DNA of 64,000 bases from Blastopirellula sp. GTDB taxonomy: Bacteria; Planctomycetota; Planctomycetia; Pirellulales; Pirellulaceae. A model generated the notes under the pieces. The model was given only the letters and a program-made list of their open reading frames with translations, was not told the origin of the DNA and ran no database searches. Positions 20,334-30,953 of this stretch are shown in pieces (positions within the stretch are counted from its first letter, which is position 1; every line of letters starts with the position of its first letter). The position numbers were made by a program, and so were the translations under genes. The DNA is taken from NCBI GenBank assembly GCA_002701545.1, contig NZVR01000046.1:96085-160084 (forward strand). The letters are read 5' to 3'.

Positions 20334-23300
20334 GTCACAATCAACTCCTCACCCCGCACGGTCAAGAGGGCGGAGAACTCGGGCTTCAATCCATATGCCA
20401 GTGCCAACAGTTTGATCGGATGGATCGTCGGTTTACTTGTACCTTGCTCCATTTGCAGCTTACAGGCGCTGCATTCGGTCACTCCCAATTGCAAGGTCGG
20501 ATCACGGAGCGACGAAATCAGCTCCCAACCGGCCCGCAAACTGGAACGATAGTTTTCACGTTTCAGACCGAAAGTGCCCGCCATCCCGCTACACCCCTTA
20601 TCGATGGCATGTACATTCAACCCCGGAATCAGCTTTAACAGGTTGCTGGCCGAATTCGGATGTGCTCCCGTGCGGGCATGACAAGGCTGGTGATAGCCAA
20701 CCACATAATTGATCGGTTTGAGATCCAGTTCCAACTGGCCTGTGAGGTGTAAACGCCACAAATAGGCACAGGCATCTTCCGTATTCTCCGCCACCAAACG
20801 CGCGTCGTCGTCATCGAGCAGACTGAGGTACTCATGCCTTAGACAGAGTGCAGCCGAGGGTTCCGTGGTGACAATTTTGTAGCCCAACCGAGCTGCTTCG
20901 ACCAACAGAGCAACATTCTTACTGGCAAGTTTCCGGGCCTGATCCGTCGCCCCGACAGACATATGGATCATCCCCGACGCATCCTGCTTCGGAGGCACGT
21001 ACACAGACACTCCATTGTGATGCAAAATGGCCAGAAAGGCCTCGGCCAACTGCGTGTCGTGATAATTCGCGTAGATGTCAACAAAATACAGGACCTTTTC
21101 CCCGGGCTCACGATTCAGCTTCGTCAGTCGCCGTCGATAAACCTGGCTAAGAAACGATCGCGCGGAGAAACGAGGAAGCTTTCTCCCCTGGGCAATGCCC
21201 ATCAATTTCTCCATCAACCAGCGTACGATTCGGTTCCCAATCGCCCAATTCGCCAGTCTGTGTAAACGACTCCCATAACGAGACAACGTCGGAATCCTGA
21301 TGAGTACAGCGTCCGTCAGACGCAAACCGTTGGTCGCAACATACTGCGCTTTGGCCTCCGTCATCAGCTTCGGAATGTCGACATCAGCGGGGCACTCAAG
21401 CCGGCATTGATGGCAGTTAACACATAAGTCTGCCATCCGTTTCATCTCGTCCAACGCCAACGTTTCGGGATCGAGACTACCAGTAGAAATCCCACGCATG
21501 AGATTGGCTTTCGCTCGCGGGGTTGCCTCCTCGCGAGGTGAAAACCTGAAAATTGGGCACATCCTTTCTTCGGGCATCTGGCTACGGCAACGCCCACAAC
21601 CATTGCAACTGCGAGCAACGTAAGGCAATTCGATTTGTCCCCAGACGAGTTGCAAGTCAGCAAGCTCTAGCTGATGGTTGCTCGATTCCCCTACGATCTC
21701 ATCCAGAAGGCCTGTATCCCGTTCGCCGGAGGAAATGTCTTCCGCCGCATCAAAACGAGGCGTCGGAGTGACCGGCCGCAAATTCTTGGTCAATGGCTGG
21801 GGTTCCAGTGCCACAACTTTTCCCGGATTCAGGATTCCTTGTGGATCAAAAATCCGCTTCACTTCACGGAACACCTGATACAGAGGACCGTGTTGTGTTC
21901 GTGCATGCCAGGTTCGACTTAAACCGTCACCATGCTCTCCGCTCATCGTTCCGCCGACTTCTCGCACCTCGGCATACAGGTCGCTGGCGAGTGGCTGCAT
22001 CAGGGCAACATGCTCGTCATTTGACATGTCGAGAAATGGTCGAATGTGCAACTGCCCATGCCCGGCGTGTGCAAAGAGCGACGCGGTCACCTGCCACTTT
22101 TTCAGCAGGACATGCAGACGGGACAGAAAATCGGGCAATTTCTCCGGGGGTACCGCGATATCCTCCACAAAGGGCAGTGCACGTCGCTGCCCCTTCAGGC
22201 GATATAACGTCGGAATCACTCGCTTCGCCAACGTCCAATACAATGCGACTTCATCACGCTCGTTCGCAATTCGAATATCAAAGGCCAAGCGTTTGCGTCG
22301 CTGCAACCTGTTTCCAATCCGTCGCAATGCATCGCGCACGACGCGCGGATCGTCCCCAGCACATTCCACCAACAACATGGCCTCCGCATTCGCCGGAATC
22401 AACGTTTCAAAACGCGTGTCGAATTCGCGTGCCATGGTTAAGAGCCGACGATCCATTAAATCACAAGCACTGACATCCATTTTCGAGACCAGCAAAGCCG
22501 CCTGTGCAGCGCCTTCAAGGCGATCGAAAAACAGCAAGATGACACCTGTGTGCCTGGGAAGAGGCGATGTCCGCACGGTCGCCTCGGTGATCAGTGCCAG
22601 TGTGCCCTCGGAACCCACCAGCAACCGCGCCATATCAAGTTGATCATCTACCAGAACATCATCCAAACGATAGCCGGAACGATGTACCAGCGAATTCGGT
22701 TTGTGCTCACCAATGGAAGCTTGATTTTTCCGGATCAACCTCGTGAGCTTCCCCGTCAATTGCGACACGCTATCGCCGTTGTTATTTGACGTGTCCACCG
22801 CATGCTTGCCAACCTCGGCTACTTCGCCATCGGCAAAGACCACCTGCATGCTCTCGATATGGTCACGCGCTGAGCCGTACTGCAGCCAGTGACTGCCAGA
22901 GCCATCCAGTGCCAAGACACTGCCCATCGTGGATACCGCTCCCGTCGCAGGGTCTGGCCCGAACACTCGACCGCGGGCCGCCAGCGTCCGATTGAGCAAA
23001 CCGTGGACGACCCCCGGTTGGATACGCACGGTATCGTCATTCACCTCCAGGACGCGCCGCATGGAGTGTGAAAAATCAATCACTAACCCCTGACCGATGG
23101 ACTCACCGGCCAAACCAGTACCAGCACCGCGAGGATGGATGGGGATCCCGTTATCCGCAGCGTAGTTCACGCACGCCACCACCTCGTGGACATTCCGAGG
23201 ACATACAACCCCTAAGGGCGGAATCTGGTAGATACTGGCATCCGACGCGTACAACTGAACGGTCAAATCATCACAGCGCACATCCCCCGAGATGAGCCCT

Positions 23301-23338
23301 CGTAGATCTTCTTGGATCCGTTGACGTTCTTGATCCAT
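20330..23338 (-). CDS. Fused FAD-linked oxidase / Fe-S / CCG-domain oxidoreductase
   Basis: FAD_binding_4 (HPRGAGTGLAGESIG); CNGCGRC and CVNCHQCRLECP Fe-S motifs; CCG-like domain (GYHQPCHA, CSACKLQME). Confidence 0.92.
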   Translation of the reverse strand: MDQERQRIQEDLRGLISGDVRCDDLTVQLYASDASIYQIPPLGVVCPRNVHEVVACVNYAADNGIPIHPRGAGTGLAGESIGQGLVIDFSHSMRRVLEVNDDTVRIQPGVVHGLLNRTLAARGRVFGPDPATGAVSTMGSVLALDGSGSHWLQYGSARDHIESMQVVFADGEVAEVGKHAVDTSNNNGDSVSQLTGKLTRLIRKNQASIGEHKPNSLVHRSGYRLDDVLVDDQLDMARLLVGSEGTLALITEATVRTSPLPRHTGVILLFFDRLEGAAQAALLVSKMDVSACDLMDRRLLTMAREFDTRFETLIPANAEAMLLVECAGDDPRVVRDALRRIGNRLQRRKRLAFDIRIANERDEVALYWTLAKRVIPTLYRLKGQRRALPFVEDIAVPPEKLPDFLSRLHVLLKKWQVTASLFAHAGHGQLHIRPFLDMSNDEHVALMQPLASDLYAEVREVGGTMSGEHGDGLSRTWHARTQHGPLYQVFREVKRIFDPQGILNPGKVVALEPQPLTKNLRPVTPTPRFDAAEDISSGERDTGLLDEIVGESSNHQLELADLQLVWGQIELPYVARSCNGCGRCRSQMPEERMCPIFRFSPREEATPRAKANLMRGISTGSLDPETLALDEMKRMADLCVNCHQCRLECPADVDIPKLMTEAKAQYVATNGLRLTDAVLIRIPTLSRYGSRLHRLANWAIGNRIVRWLMEKLMGIAQGRKLPRFSARSFLSQVYRRRLTKLNREPGEKVLYFVDIYANYHDTQLAEAFLAILHHNGVSVYVPPKQDASGMIHMSVGATDQARKLASKNVALLVEAARLGYKIVTTEPSAALCLRHEYLSLLDDDDARLVAENTEDACAYLWRLHLTGQLELDLKPINYVVGYHQPCHARTGAHPNSASNLLKLIPGLNVHAIDKGCSGMAGTFGLKRENYRSSLRAGWELISSLRDPTLQLGVTECSACKLQMEQGTSKPTIHPIKLLALAYGLKPEFSALLTVRGEELIVT

Positions 23339-23368
23339 AATTGTCGAAACAAGCGCAGATTGACAGGA

Positions 23369-23878
23369 CTACGGTGACGATTGATCTGACACAGCTGAGG
23401 CAGCCATCCGCGCACTGCCCTCCGCCTCTGCCATCCGTGCCTCCTGCTGACGGTAACGCTCGTGCGTCTCAAGGCTGAATGCGTCGCGCTCTCCCAAGCC
23501 TTCTATGCCTCGGTACTGCGACTGACAACGGTAACACTGCAATACGTTGCCAATCCACATGTACAGGGTGAAGTCCAACAGGGCGCTGGCACCGAGAATC
23601 GCAAACGTCCAGTAAATCATGTGAAAATACCACGTGATGCTACTGGAGATGATCTGTATCAAAATGATAATCAGACCTAAACGCTGCGGAAAGTCTTTGC
23701 GCACAAACAGTTCTTCGCACGGGCAAATCGCACATCGCACGACGTTGCCGGGCTCGATCGCATGAGGTTGAATGCGATGGACTGCCTGACAATAACGGCA
23801 AGGGATGGTTACCGTATCGACATCAATATCAGCCTGTGTTGTCCGTTCACAGTGATCGCAGTGAAACGCTACATTCAT
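23369..23878 (-). CDS. Small membrane protein with zinc-ribbon-like Cys motifs
   Basis: CDHC, CRYC, CAICPC and CYRC motifs flanking two hydrophobic segments; start moved to MNVAFHC. Confidence 0.6.
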   Translation of the reverse strand: MNVAFHCDHCERTTQADIDVDTVTIPCRYCQAVHRIQPHAIEPGNVVRCAICPCEELFVRKDFPQRLGLIIILIQIISSSITWYFHMIYWTFAILGASALLDFTLYMWIGNVLQCYRCQSQYRGIEGLGERDAFSLETHERYRQQEARMAEAEGSARMAASAVSDQSSP

Positions 23879-23934
23879 AGACTTCAGGTGGGAGAGGCTA
23901 AGGGGAGTCACGGTCAGGAAACCCGTTTACTCCA

Positions 23935-24726
23935 TCATAGCGGATAGGGGTAATTAATCGACAGTAGCTGAGAGTTCAATTCCCCCAGAAATGCCAAGAT
24001 TACACCGGCATAAAGGATACCAGTGGCACTTTGCGTATTGGGAACTTTCAGAACGTTCCAGGTCATCCACGCCATCGCACCGGTTCCCAGGAGGCCGCTC
24101 AGCCAGCGAAATGCAACAAAGATCCAGAACGTCGTGTCGGCACCGTTTCCAGAAGTGCCCACCATAGCAAGACCAAATCCGCAGACAGCGATCCGCAAGG
24201 CCACGGCAACGGCCATCAACCAGACCAGACGTTGAAGCGGCAGTAGCTCCATCGTCGGCGTGTTGAGATACCAATGCCCCAATAGCATCGCAGTCATCGT
24301 CACTCCGAGCAGCAAGCCTGCCGAGACCACGTTACATAACGTCAGCGGTAGGTTCAGCTCCTCTTGCGTTCCCCAAGGTGTCGCCAGGACAGCACCGCCA
24401 AAGCCAATTGCCGTGAGCGCGACCAACACAAAAAATCCGATATCTTTCCGCTCGTAAAGCCAGATCACGGCACCCACATAACTGAACACTGCCGCCACAA
24501 TCGCAACAATGAAAGTTGCTGACCAACTCACAAATTGCTCAGCAAAGACCGCCCGATTCACGAATAGCCCCAAAGCTGCAAAGGTGTTCAGTCCCATCAG
24601 CACCCATAGATGCACGCGATAGAACCCACTGGTTACCAATCTGGCAGGCGTGAGCGTCATCGCCAAAGCGATGCCAAACGTCAGGCGAAACACAAACTGA
24701 ATCAGAATCTGCCAGAGAATGTCCAC
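23935..24726 (-). CDS. Polytopic membrane protein
   Basis: Multiple hydrophobic helices; the ORF 5' end overlaps folE, so the GTG at 24726 is the likely start. Confidence 0.6.
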   Translation of the reverse strand: MDILWQILIQFVFRLTFGIALAMTLTPARLVTSGFYRVHLWVLMGLNTFAALGLFVNRAVFAEQFVSWSATFIVAIVAAVFSYVGAVIWLYERKDIGFFVLVALTAIGFGGAVLATPWGTQEELNLPLTLCNVVSAGLLLGVTMTAMLLGHWYLNTPTMELLPLQRLVWLMAVAVALRIAVCGFGLAMVGTSGNGADTTFWIFVAFRWLSGLLGTGAMAWMTWNVLKVPNTQSATGILYAGVILAFLGELNSQLLSINYPYPL

Positions 24727-24764
24727 AAGTGCGTCAACCTGTGCTTGACTGTGACCGTCCGTAC

Positions 24765-25433
24765 CTACCGACGATCCCCATAGATGAGTTGCATGATCTC
24801 CTGCCGTGTCTTCTCGTTCTTGCGGAAGATCCCCTTCATGGCGGACGTCACACACAAACTTCCTGGCTTACGAATCCCGCGAATGGTCATACAAGAGTGA
24901 GATGCCTCAATGATCACAGCCACGCCGCGGGCACCCAACTCGTCCATCAACATATCAGCCACATCGTCCGTCATCCGTTCCTGGACCTGAGGCCGGCGAG
25001 AGACGACTTCAACCACTCGCGCGAGTTTACTGAGCCCAATCACTTTCCCATCCGGAAGGTAGCCAATGTGTGCCTTGCCGGTGAACGGCAACAAGTGATG
25101 TTCACACATACTGCAGAAGCTAATGTCACGAACGAGGACGACCTCGTCGTATTTTTCGGTAAAGAACTTCTTCAGGTGCTGTCGTGGGTCTGAATGCAAA
25201 CCACCAAACAATTCCGCATACATCCGCGACACTCGGGCGGGAGTTTCCAACAACCCCTCACGATCGGGATCTTCTCCTACCGCCGCCAGGATCTCCCGAA
25301 CAGCACGTTCGATTCTTGGCAAATCGACCGCCGACGAGGAATCCGGGAGGTCGTCTGCTTCGCGTTCGCCCATCAGGCTACCCGTTTCACGTTCGTGCTC
25401 GGTTGACATGTTTCTCCCTCTGAAAAACCTCAT
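24765..25433 (-). CDS. folE: GTP cyclohydrolase I
   Basis: FCSMCEHHLLPFTGKAHIGYLP; LARVVEVVSRRPQVQERMT. Confidence 0.95.
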   Translation of the reverse strand: MRFFRGRNMSTEHERETGSLMGEREADDLPDSSSAVDLPRIERAVREILAAVGEDPDREGLLETPARVSRMYAELFGGLHSDPRQHLKKFFTEKYDEVVLVRDISFCSMCEHHLLPFTGKAHIGYLPDGKVIGLSKLARVVEVVSRRPQVQERMTDDVADMLMDELGARGVAVIIEASHSCMTIRGIRKPGSLCVTSAMKGIFRKNEKTRQEIMQLIYGDRR

Positions 25434-25671
25434 CCTAAATTGCCAACGTCTAGGACGGAAGTGGTCCGAACCGAAGTCCTGAAAAAGCAGGCATTTCTGT
25501 GCCGTTTATGGGCATCCGTCACATCCCAACTGCCTCCCGATCCCTGTTTGATACCACGCCCCCTGACAGAACCACCGTCCCGCAGTCGTCTCCTCCTGGA
25601 AGCGGGCTACTTGCTTCGCCACTGGCCGACATTTAGATTGTCGATGTTCACACCAAACAAAGGAGAAACCC

Positions 25672-26514
25672 ATGGCAAAGTGGCCAATCGGAGTATTCAC
25701 ATCCATCGATGCGGGACTCGGCGTCAAGCTAGAAGTCGCTCATGAACTTGGCATCCCCACGATTCAGCTGCATGCACCGGCTAAAGAAACGCGGACCGCG
25801 GAGAATGCCGAAGCATTTCTGCAAAAGCTGGGAGAATTGGGCATTGAACTCACCTGTGTGTTCGGGGGATTTGAAGGTGAAAGCTACGCCGATATCCCTA
25901 CCGTCGTTAATACAGTAGGGCTCGTTCCTGCAGACACACGGGCTGCACGCACGCAAGAAATGAAAGAGATCGCCGACTTTGCCAAGCTTCTTCGCTGCGA
26001 CACCGTGGCGCTGCACCTGGGATTCATTCCACATGACACCAATGACCCTCTCTATGCCGAGGTACTGGACGTCACGCGCGACGTACTCGACCACTGCAAA
26101 GCCAACGGGCAGAATCTCCATTTAGAGACCGGGCAGGAATCTGCGGAAGGCTTGTTGCAGTTCATTCAAGATACTGGCCGCGACAACCTGTTCGTCAACT
26201 TTGATCCCGCAAATATGATCCTTTACGGCACAGGAGAGCCGATCGATGCGTTGAAGAAGATCGGAAACTATGTCCGCAGCATCCACTGCAAGGACGGCAC
26301 CTGGGCAGACAAGCCGGGTGAAGAATGGGGCCAGGAAGTCCCTCTCGGCGAGGGTGACGTCGGAATGGAAAATTACATCCAAACGTTAAATGAGCTGGGC
26401 TATACGGGTCCTCTGACGATTGAACGCGAGATTCCTCAGGAACCCGAGCGGCAGAAAGCAGAAATCCACCACGCCGTCTCGCTACTTAACGAAATCAAAG
26501 CGAAACTTGCGTAG
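25672..26514 (+). CDS. Sugar phosphate isomerase/epimerase (xylose isomerase-like TIM barrel)
   Basis: LHLETGQESAEGLLQFIQDTGRDNLFVNFDPANMILYG; IHCKDGTW; TIEREI. Confidence 0.85.
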   Translation: MAKWPIGVFTSIDAGLGVKLEVAHELGIPTIQLHAPAKETRTAENAEAFLQKLGELGIELTCVFGGFEGESYADIPTVVNTVGLVPADTRAARTQEMKEIADFAKLLRCDTVALHLGFIPHDTNDPLYAEVLDVTRDVLDHCKANGQNLHLETGQESAEGLLQFIQDTGRDNLFVNFDPANMILYGTGEPIDALKKIGNYVRSIHCKDGTWADKPGEEWGQEVPLGEGDVGMENYIQTLNELGYTGPLTIEREIPQEPERQKAEIHHAVSLLNEIKAKLA

Positions 26515-26656
26515 TCAACTGTCGCCAACTTCATACCCCACCGTACCGTTTCACCTCGCCTCAGCTGCGTGGACTTCTGTCGGTGTGCGTCTATAATCAG
26601 CGGTTTGAAATTCGCCATCGCACGAGTACAACTCGGCGGACAACAGGAGGATCATT

Positions 26657-27718
26657 GTGCCGGAAAAAGTGGTAATTATTGGAAGTGGTCCCGCTGGTTG
26701 GTCAGCTGCCATCTATGCTGCACGGGCTAACTTGAGTCCTGTGGTTTACGAAGGCACAGTGAAACCGGAAATGATTCCACTCGGGCAACTCGCGTTCACG
26801 ACCGAGGTTGAGAACTACCCCGGGTTCCCTTTTGGTAACGTGCGTGCGTTCATCGAAAGTGCGGTGTCTAAAGACCGCCACTGGAATCTTCCCCCAGTTC
26901 CAAAAGGCGAAGAACAAGACGGTCAGCCGCACTATGCCGTTCAAGGCGTCGAGCTGATGGAGTTGATGAAACAGCAGGCGCTGAATTTTGGTGTTCGCGT
27001 GGTCAGCGACGACATCGTCGACATTGATGTCGACAATGACATCCGACGCGTCATCCCGGCCAGCGGCGAGCCGGTTGCAACCCATACGATCATCGTGGCT
27101 ACCGGCGCGCGTGCGAATTACCTTGGGCTCGACTCCGAGGAAGCCTACAAAAACAAAGGAGTCAGCGCCTGTGCGGTGTGCGATGGGGCATTGCCGCTGT
27201 TCCGCAGCAAGCCACTGGCGGTCATCGGCGGTGGAGACTCGGCTGTCGAAGAAGCGACCTATTTGGCCAACCTGAAGGACGCGGCAACCATCTATCTGGT
27301 CCACCGTCGAGATCAACTCCGAGCCTCCAAGATCATGGCGGATCGAGCACTGACCCACCCCAATATCGAGATGGTGTGGAATAGCACGGTCAGCGAAGTC
27401 TTGGGAGACGGCAATCTTGTCACCGGACTGCGACTTGAGAGTACGGTAGATGACTCCACCCGAGAACTTGAAGTCGGCGGGATGTTTGTCGCCATCGGCC
27501 ACACTCCCAACACGGCATTCCTGCAAAACAAACTCCAGATGAACGAAAAAGGCTACATCCAGTGGACAGAAGCCTTTCGCACCAAAACAAGTGTCGAGGG
27601 TGTATTCGCTGCCGGCGATGTCGCTGACGACTACTATCGACAAGCGATCACTTCTGCCGGCACTGGTTGCATGGCCGCACTCGATGCCGAGCGTTATCTC
27701 GCCGAGCACAATCTCTAA
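26657..27718 (+). CDS. trxB: Thioredoxin-disulfide reductase
   Basis: [50 protein letters not shown]. Confidence 0.93.
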   Translation: MPEKVVIIGSGPAGWSAAIYAARANLSPVVYEGTVKPEMIPLGQLAFTTEVENYPGFPFGNVRAFIESAVSKDRHWNLPPVPKGEEQDGQPHYAVQGVELMELMKQQALNFGVRVVSDDIVDIDVDNDIRRVIPASGEPVATHTIIVATGARANYLGLDSEEAYKNKGVSACAVCDGALPLFRSKPLAVIGGGDSAVEEATYLANLKDAATIYLVHRRDQLRASKIMADRALTHPNIEMVWNSTVSEVLGDGNLVTGLRLESTVDDSTRELEVGGMFVAIGHTPNTAFLQNKLQMNEKGYIQWTEAFRTKTSVEGVFAAGDVADDYYRQAITSAGTGCMAALDAERYLAEHNL

Positions 27719-27742
27719 ACCATCTCGACACGAAAGTTCAGC

Positions 27743-29455
27743 ATGTCCAAGCCCTCTGAAAAAGTTCAAGCAACCCGGCGGACCCTCACCGACGCGCAAG
27801 AGCAAGGAGGGTTTGCTCCATTACTTGCATACCTGCGCCTGTCCGGACCAGGATGGTTACAAAGCGCCATCACGCTGGGCGGCGGATCTTTGGCGGGCAG
27901 CCTGTTTTTGGGAGTACTCGGGGGCACCAGCCTCCTCTGGCTGCAACTCGTCGCCATCGGCATGGGTGTGGTGATGCTGAGCGCCATCAGCTACGTCACC
28001 CTCTCCACTGGCGAACGGCCTTTCCGCTCCATCAATCGACATATCAATCCCGTCTTGGGTTGGGGCTGGCTGATTGCCACGATCATGGCAAATATGATCT
28101 GGTGCATGCCTCAGTTCAGCCTCTGCTTTGCAGCATTGCAAAAGAATCTGATTGGCCAACCTTTAAATGAATCACTATTCAGCAAGTTGATTGTCTCAGG
28201 CACAATCCTGGCCGCCACCTTCTGCGTTGTGCTCATGAACCGGCGACAGGGAATTGGTGCACGTATTTTCGACCTATTCCTCAAAGCCCTCGTCGGAATG
28301 ATTGTCCTTTGTTTTTTTGGTGTGGTTGTCTACTTGAGCACAAAGGGAGATTTAAACTGGAGCACGATTCTCGCTGGCTTCATTCCTGACTTCAATCAAG
28401 CGAACCACCCCACAGGCGATTTGGCGACACTCGTCGACTCGCTACCTGAACCGATTCGTGAATTCTGGTCCAGCAAGATCATGAAGGAACAACGTGCTGT
28501 CATGATCGGCGCGGCAGCAACCGCAGTCGGCATCAACATGACATTCTTGCTCCCGTATTCCATGCTGAATCGCGGGTGGGACAAGCCCTTTCGGGGACTG
28601 GCTCGCTTCGACTTGTGTACCGGCATGGCGATCCCTTTCCTCATCGTGACAAGCTGCGTGGTGATTGCCTCGGCAAATAGTTTTCACGCCGTCATCGACG
28701 ACCCGCTCAAGAGCCAAGACCCTGACGTCATGGCCACGAGCGAATTCTACGCCGGTGCCAAGCCGTTACTGGAAGAGCGTCTGAAATTCTCAAACACGAA
28801 TAATTTTTCAAATATTGCTAAGATGCCGGAAGCCGAAAAGCGAATTGCCGTTTCCCTCGTCAGAAGGAATGCATTTCAGCTATCCCAGTCCCTGGCTCCA
28901 CTGCTCGGGGAGCGAAATGCCAACCTTGTTTTTGGCCTCGGAATTTTTGGCATGGGTTTCTCGACCATCATCATCTTGATGCTAATCAATGGCTATGCGT
29001 TCTGCGAAATGACCGGCACGGAACAAGGCAGTCCAGCATTTGTCGCCGGCTGCCTTGTGTCCGGAATCACCGGCGCAATGTGGCCTCTGATCTGGGACGG
29101 CCCAGCCAAACTCTGGCTAGCAATTCTTACCTCCAGCTTCGGCATGATGCTCTTGCCGATTGCCTACTTCACCTTCTTCATCATGATGAACAACAAAACG
29201 ATCATGGGTGCCGAAAAACCGACTGGTGGAAAAATGACCCTGTGGAACGTGCTGATGGGGCTCTCCGTCCTTGGCGCCTTGGCCGCAGCTGGATCTGCCA
29301 TTTGGGAAAAGATAAAACCCATATTCGATTCCGAAGCTAAACTGGTGCCCCAAATAGCTGGGTACGTTGTCCTGGGATTCACCTGCGCATTCATTGGTTT
29401 GGTGATCCTAGGATTCATACTCAAAAAGCCGGAACGCAAGGCGTCTGCCGAATAG
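27743..29455 (+). CDS. NRAMP-like family transporter (divergent)
   Basis: 570 aa, about 11-12 hydrophobic helices; LSGPGWLQSAITLGGGSLAGS resembles the NRAMP TM1 context. Confidence 0.7.
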   Translation: MSKPSEKVQATRRTLTDAQEQGGFAPLLAYLRLSGPGWLQSAITLGGGSLAGSLFLGVLGGTSLLWLQLVAIGMGVVMLSAISYVTLSTGERPFRSINRHINPVLGWGWLIATIMANMIWCMPQFSLCFAALQKNLIGQPLNESLFSKLIVSGTILAATFCVVLMNRRQGIGARIFDLFLKALVGMIVLCFFGVVVYLSTKGDLNWSTILAGFIPDFNQANHPTGDLATLVDSLPEPIREFWSSKIMKEQRAVMIGAAATAVGINMTFLLPYSMLNRGWDKPFRGLARFDLCTGMAIPFLIVTSCVVIASANSFHAVIDDPLKSQDPDVMATSEFYAGAKPLLEERLKFSNTNNFSNIAKMPEAEKRIAVSLVRRNAFQLSQSLAPLLGERNANLVFGLGIFGMGFSTIIILMLINGYAFCEMTGTEQGSPAFVAGCLVSGITGAMWPLIWDGPAKLWLAILTSSFGMMLLPIAYFTFFIMMNNKTIMGAEKPTGGKMTLWNVLMGLSVLGALAAAGSAIWEKIKPIFDSEAKLVPQIAGYVVLGFTCAFIGLVILGFILKKPERKASAE

Positions 29456-29498
29456 CGATTCTCCTTGGAAGCTAGACTGCGTTTGAAGGATCAACATC

Positions 29499-30887
29499 AT
29501 GAAGCTGACAGTGGCTGTTGCAAGGCAAGCAAAAAGCATCGGTTCACAATGCACCATCCAGGGATGGATACGCACTCGCCGGGATTCCAAAGGTGGCTTC
29601 AGCTTTCTTGAAGTCAATGACGGCAGTTGCCTGAGCAATATTCAGGTCATCGCAGATGCGGACTTACCGAACTACGAAGAAGACATCAAAAGACTCAGTG
29701 CCGGCTGCAGTGTTTCGATTACCGGCCAAGTGAAGGAATCCGGCGGGAAAGGCCAGGCAACGGAAATCCAAGCGACCGAAGTCACCGTTCACGGCTGGGC
29801 GGATCCCGACGAGTACCCACTCCAAAAGAAACGACACTCGATGGAAAAACTCCGCGAGTGGGCACACCTGCGGCCTCGCACCAATACCTTTGGCGCGGTC
29901 GCCAGAGTACGCAACTGCATCTGCAATTCGATTCACTCATTCTTTCAAGAGGAAGGATTCCTCTACGTTAACACTCCGGTCATTACAGCCAGTGACTGCG
30001 AAGGAGCTGGGGAAATGTTCTCGGTCACCACGCTGGACTTGGAGAATGTCCCACGGACAAATGGCAAAATTGATTTCTCCCTCGATTTTTTCGACCGCCC
30101 CAGCTATCTCACGGTAAGCGGCCAACTGGAAGCAGAGATCTACGCCACAGCGCTCGGCAAAGTGTACACATTCGGGCCGACGTTTCGTGCGGAGAACTCC
30201 AATACTTCGCGGCATCTCGCCGAATTCTGGATGATTGAACCGGAGATGGCGTTCTTCGAATTAACTGACAATATGGATCTGGCAGAGAAGTTCTTAAAAC
30301 GAGTATTTCGGGACGCGCTGGAAAGGTGTGCCGAAGACATGGAGTTCTTCAACCTGCGAATTGACGACACCGTGCTCGCGACACTCACCGGGATCATCGA
30401 CAACGAATTCATTCGACTCACCTATACCGAAGCAATCTCGATCCTGGAGAACAGCAAGACGAAATTCGAATACCCCGTCCAGTGGGGCACCGATTTGCAA
30501 TCTGAACACGAACGGTTCCTGACCGAAGAGCATTTTCAGGGCCCCGTCATCCTGTACGATTACCCGCGTTCCATCAAACCGTTTTATATGCGCGTCAACG
30601 ACGACGAGAAAACGGTACGTGCCATGGATGTTCTGGTGCCCAAAGTTGGCGAAATCATCGGTGGCAGCCAACGTGAGGAACGCCTCGATGTACTGCAGGC
30701 ACGGATGGCCGAACAGGATTTAGAAGCAGAGGACTATTGGTGGTACCTGGACTTAAGGCGTTTTGGCACCGTGCCTCATTCCGGCTTCGGACTCGGCCTC
30801 GAACGTGTCGTTCAGTTCGTGACCGGTATGACGAACATCCGCGATGTGATCCCTTTCCCGCGTACCCCAGGCAATGCTGACTTCTAG
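29499..30887 (+). CDS. asnS: Asparaginyl-tRNA synthetase
   Basis: Class II motifs [25 protein letters not shown] and [34 protein letters not shown]. Confidence 0.96.
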   Translation: MKLTVAVARQAKSIGSQCTIQGWIRTRRDSKGGFSFLEVNDGSCLSNIQVIADADLPNYEEDIKRLSAGCSVSITGQVKESGGKGQATEIQATEVTVHGWADPDEYPLQKKRHSMEKLREWAHLRPRTNTFGAVARVRNCICNSIHSFFQEEGFLYVNTPVITASDCEGAGEMFSVTTLDLENVPRTNGKIDFSLDFFDRPSYLTVSGQLEAEIYATALGKVYTFGPTFRAENSNTSRHLAEFWMIEPEMAFFELTDNMDLAEKFLKRVFRDALERCAEDMEFFNLRIDDTVLATLTGIIDNEFIRLTYTEAISILENSKTKFEYPVQWGTDLQSEHERFLTEEHFQGPVILYDYPRSIKPFYMRVNDDEKTVRAMDVLVPKVGEIIGGSQREERLDVLQARMAEQDLEAEDYWWYLDLRRFGTVPHSGFGLGLERVVQFVTGMTNIRDVIPFPRTPGNADF

Positions 30888-30953
30888 TCGCTCCACTTCT
30901 CGCCACTCCACAAATCCCCGCCATCCCATCCTCGACAACGAGAAACAGCAACG

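Noticed and set aside
21793-22473. 226 aa and 205 aa ORFs inside the FAD/Fe-S oxidase gene
   Set aside because: Overlapped by an unambiguous 1002 aa conserved protein; sequences are low-complexity Arg/Ser-rich antisense.
26702-27805. 367 aa ORF antisense to trxB
   Set aside because: It mirrors a clear trxB reading frame. The translation has no recognisable domain, so it is best explained by codon composition.
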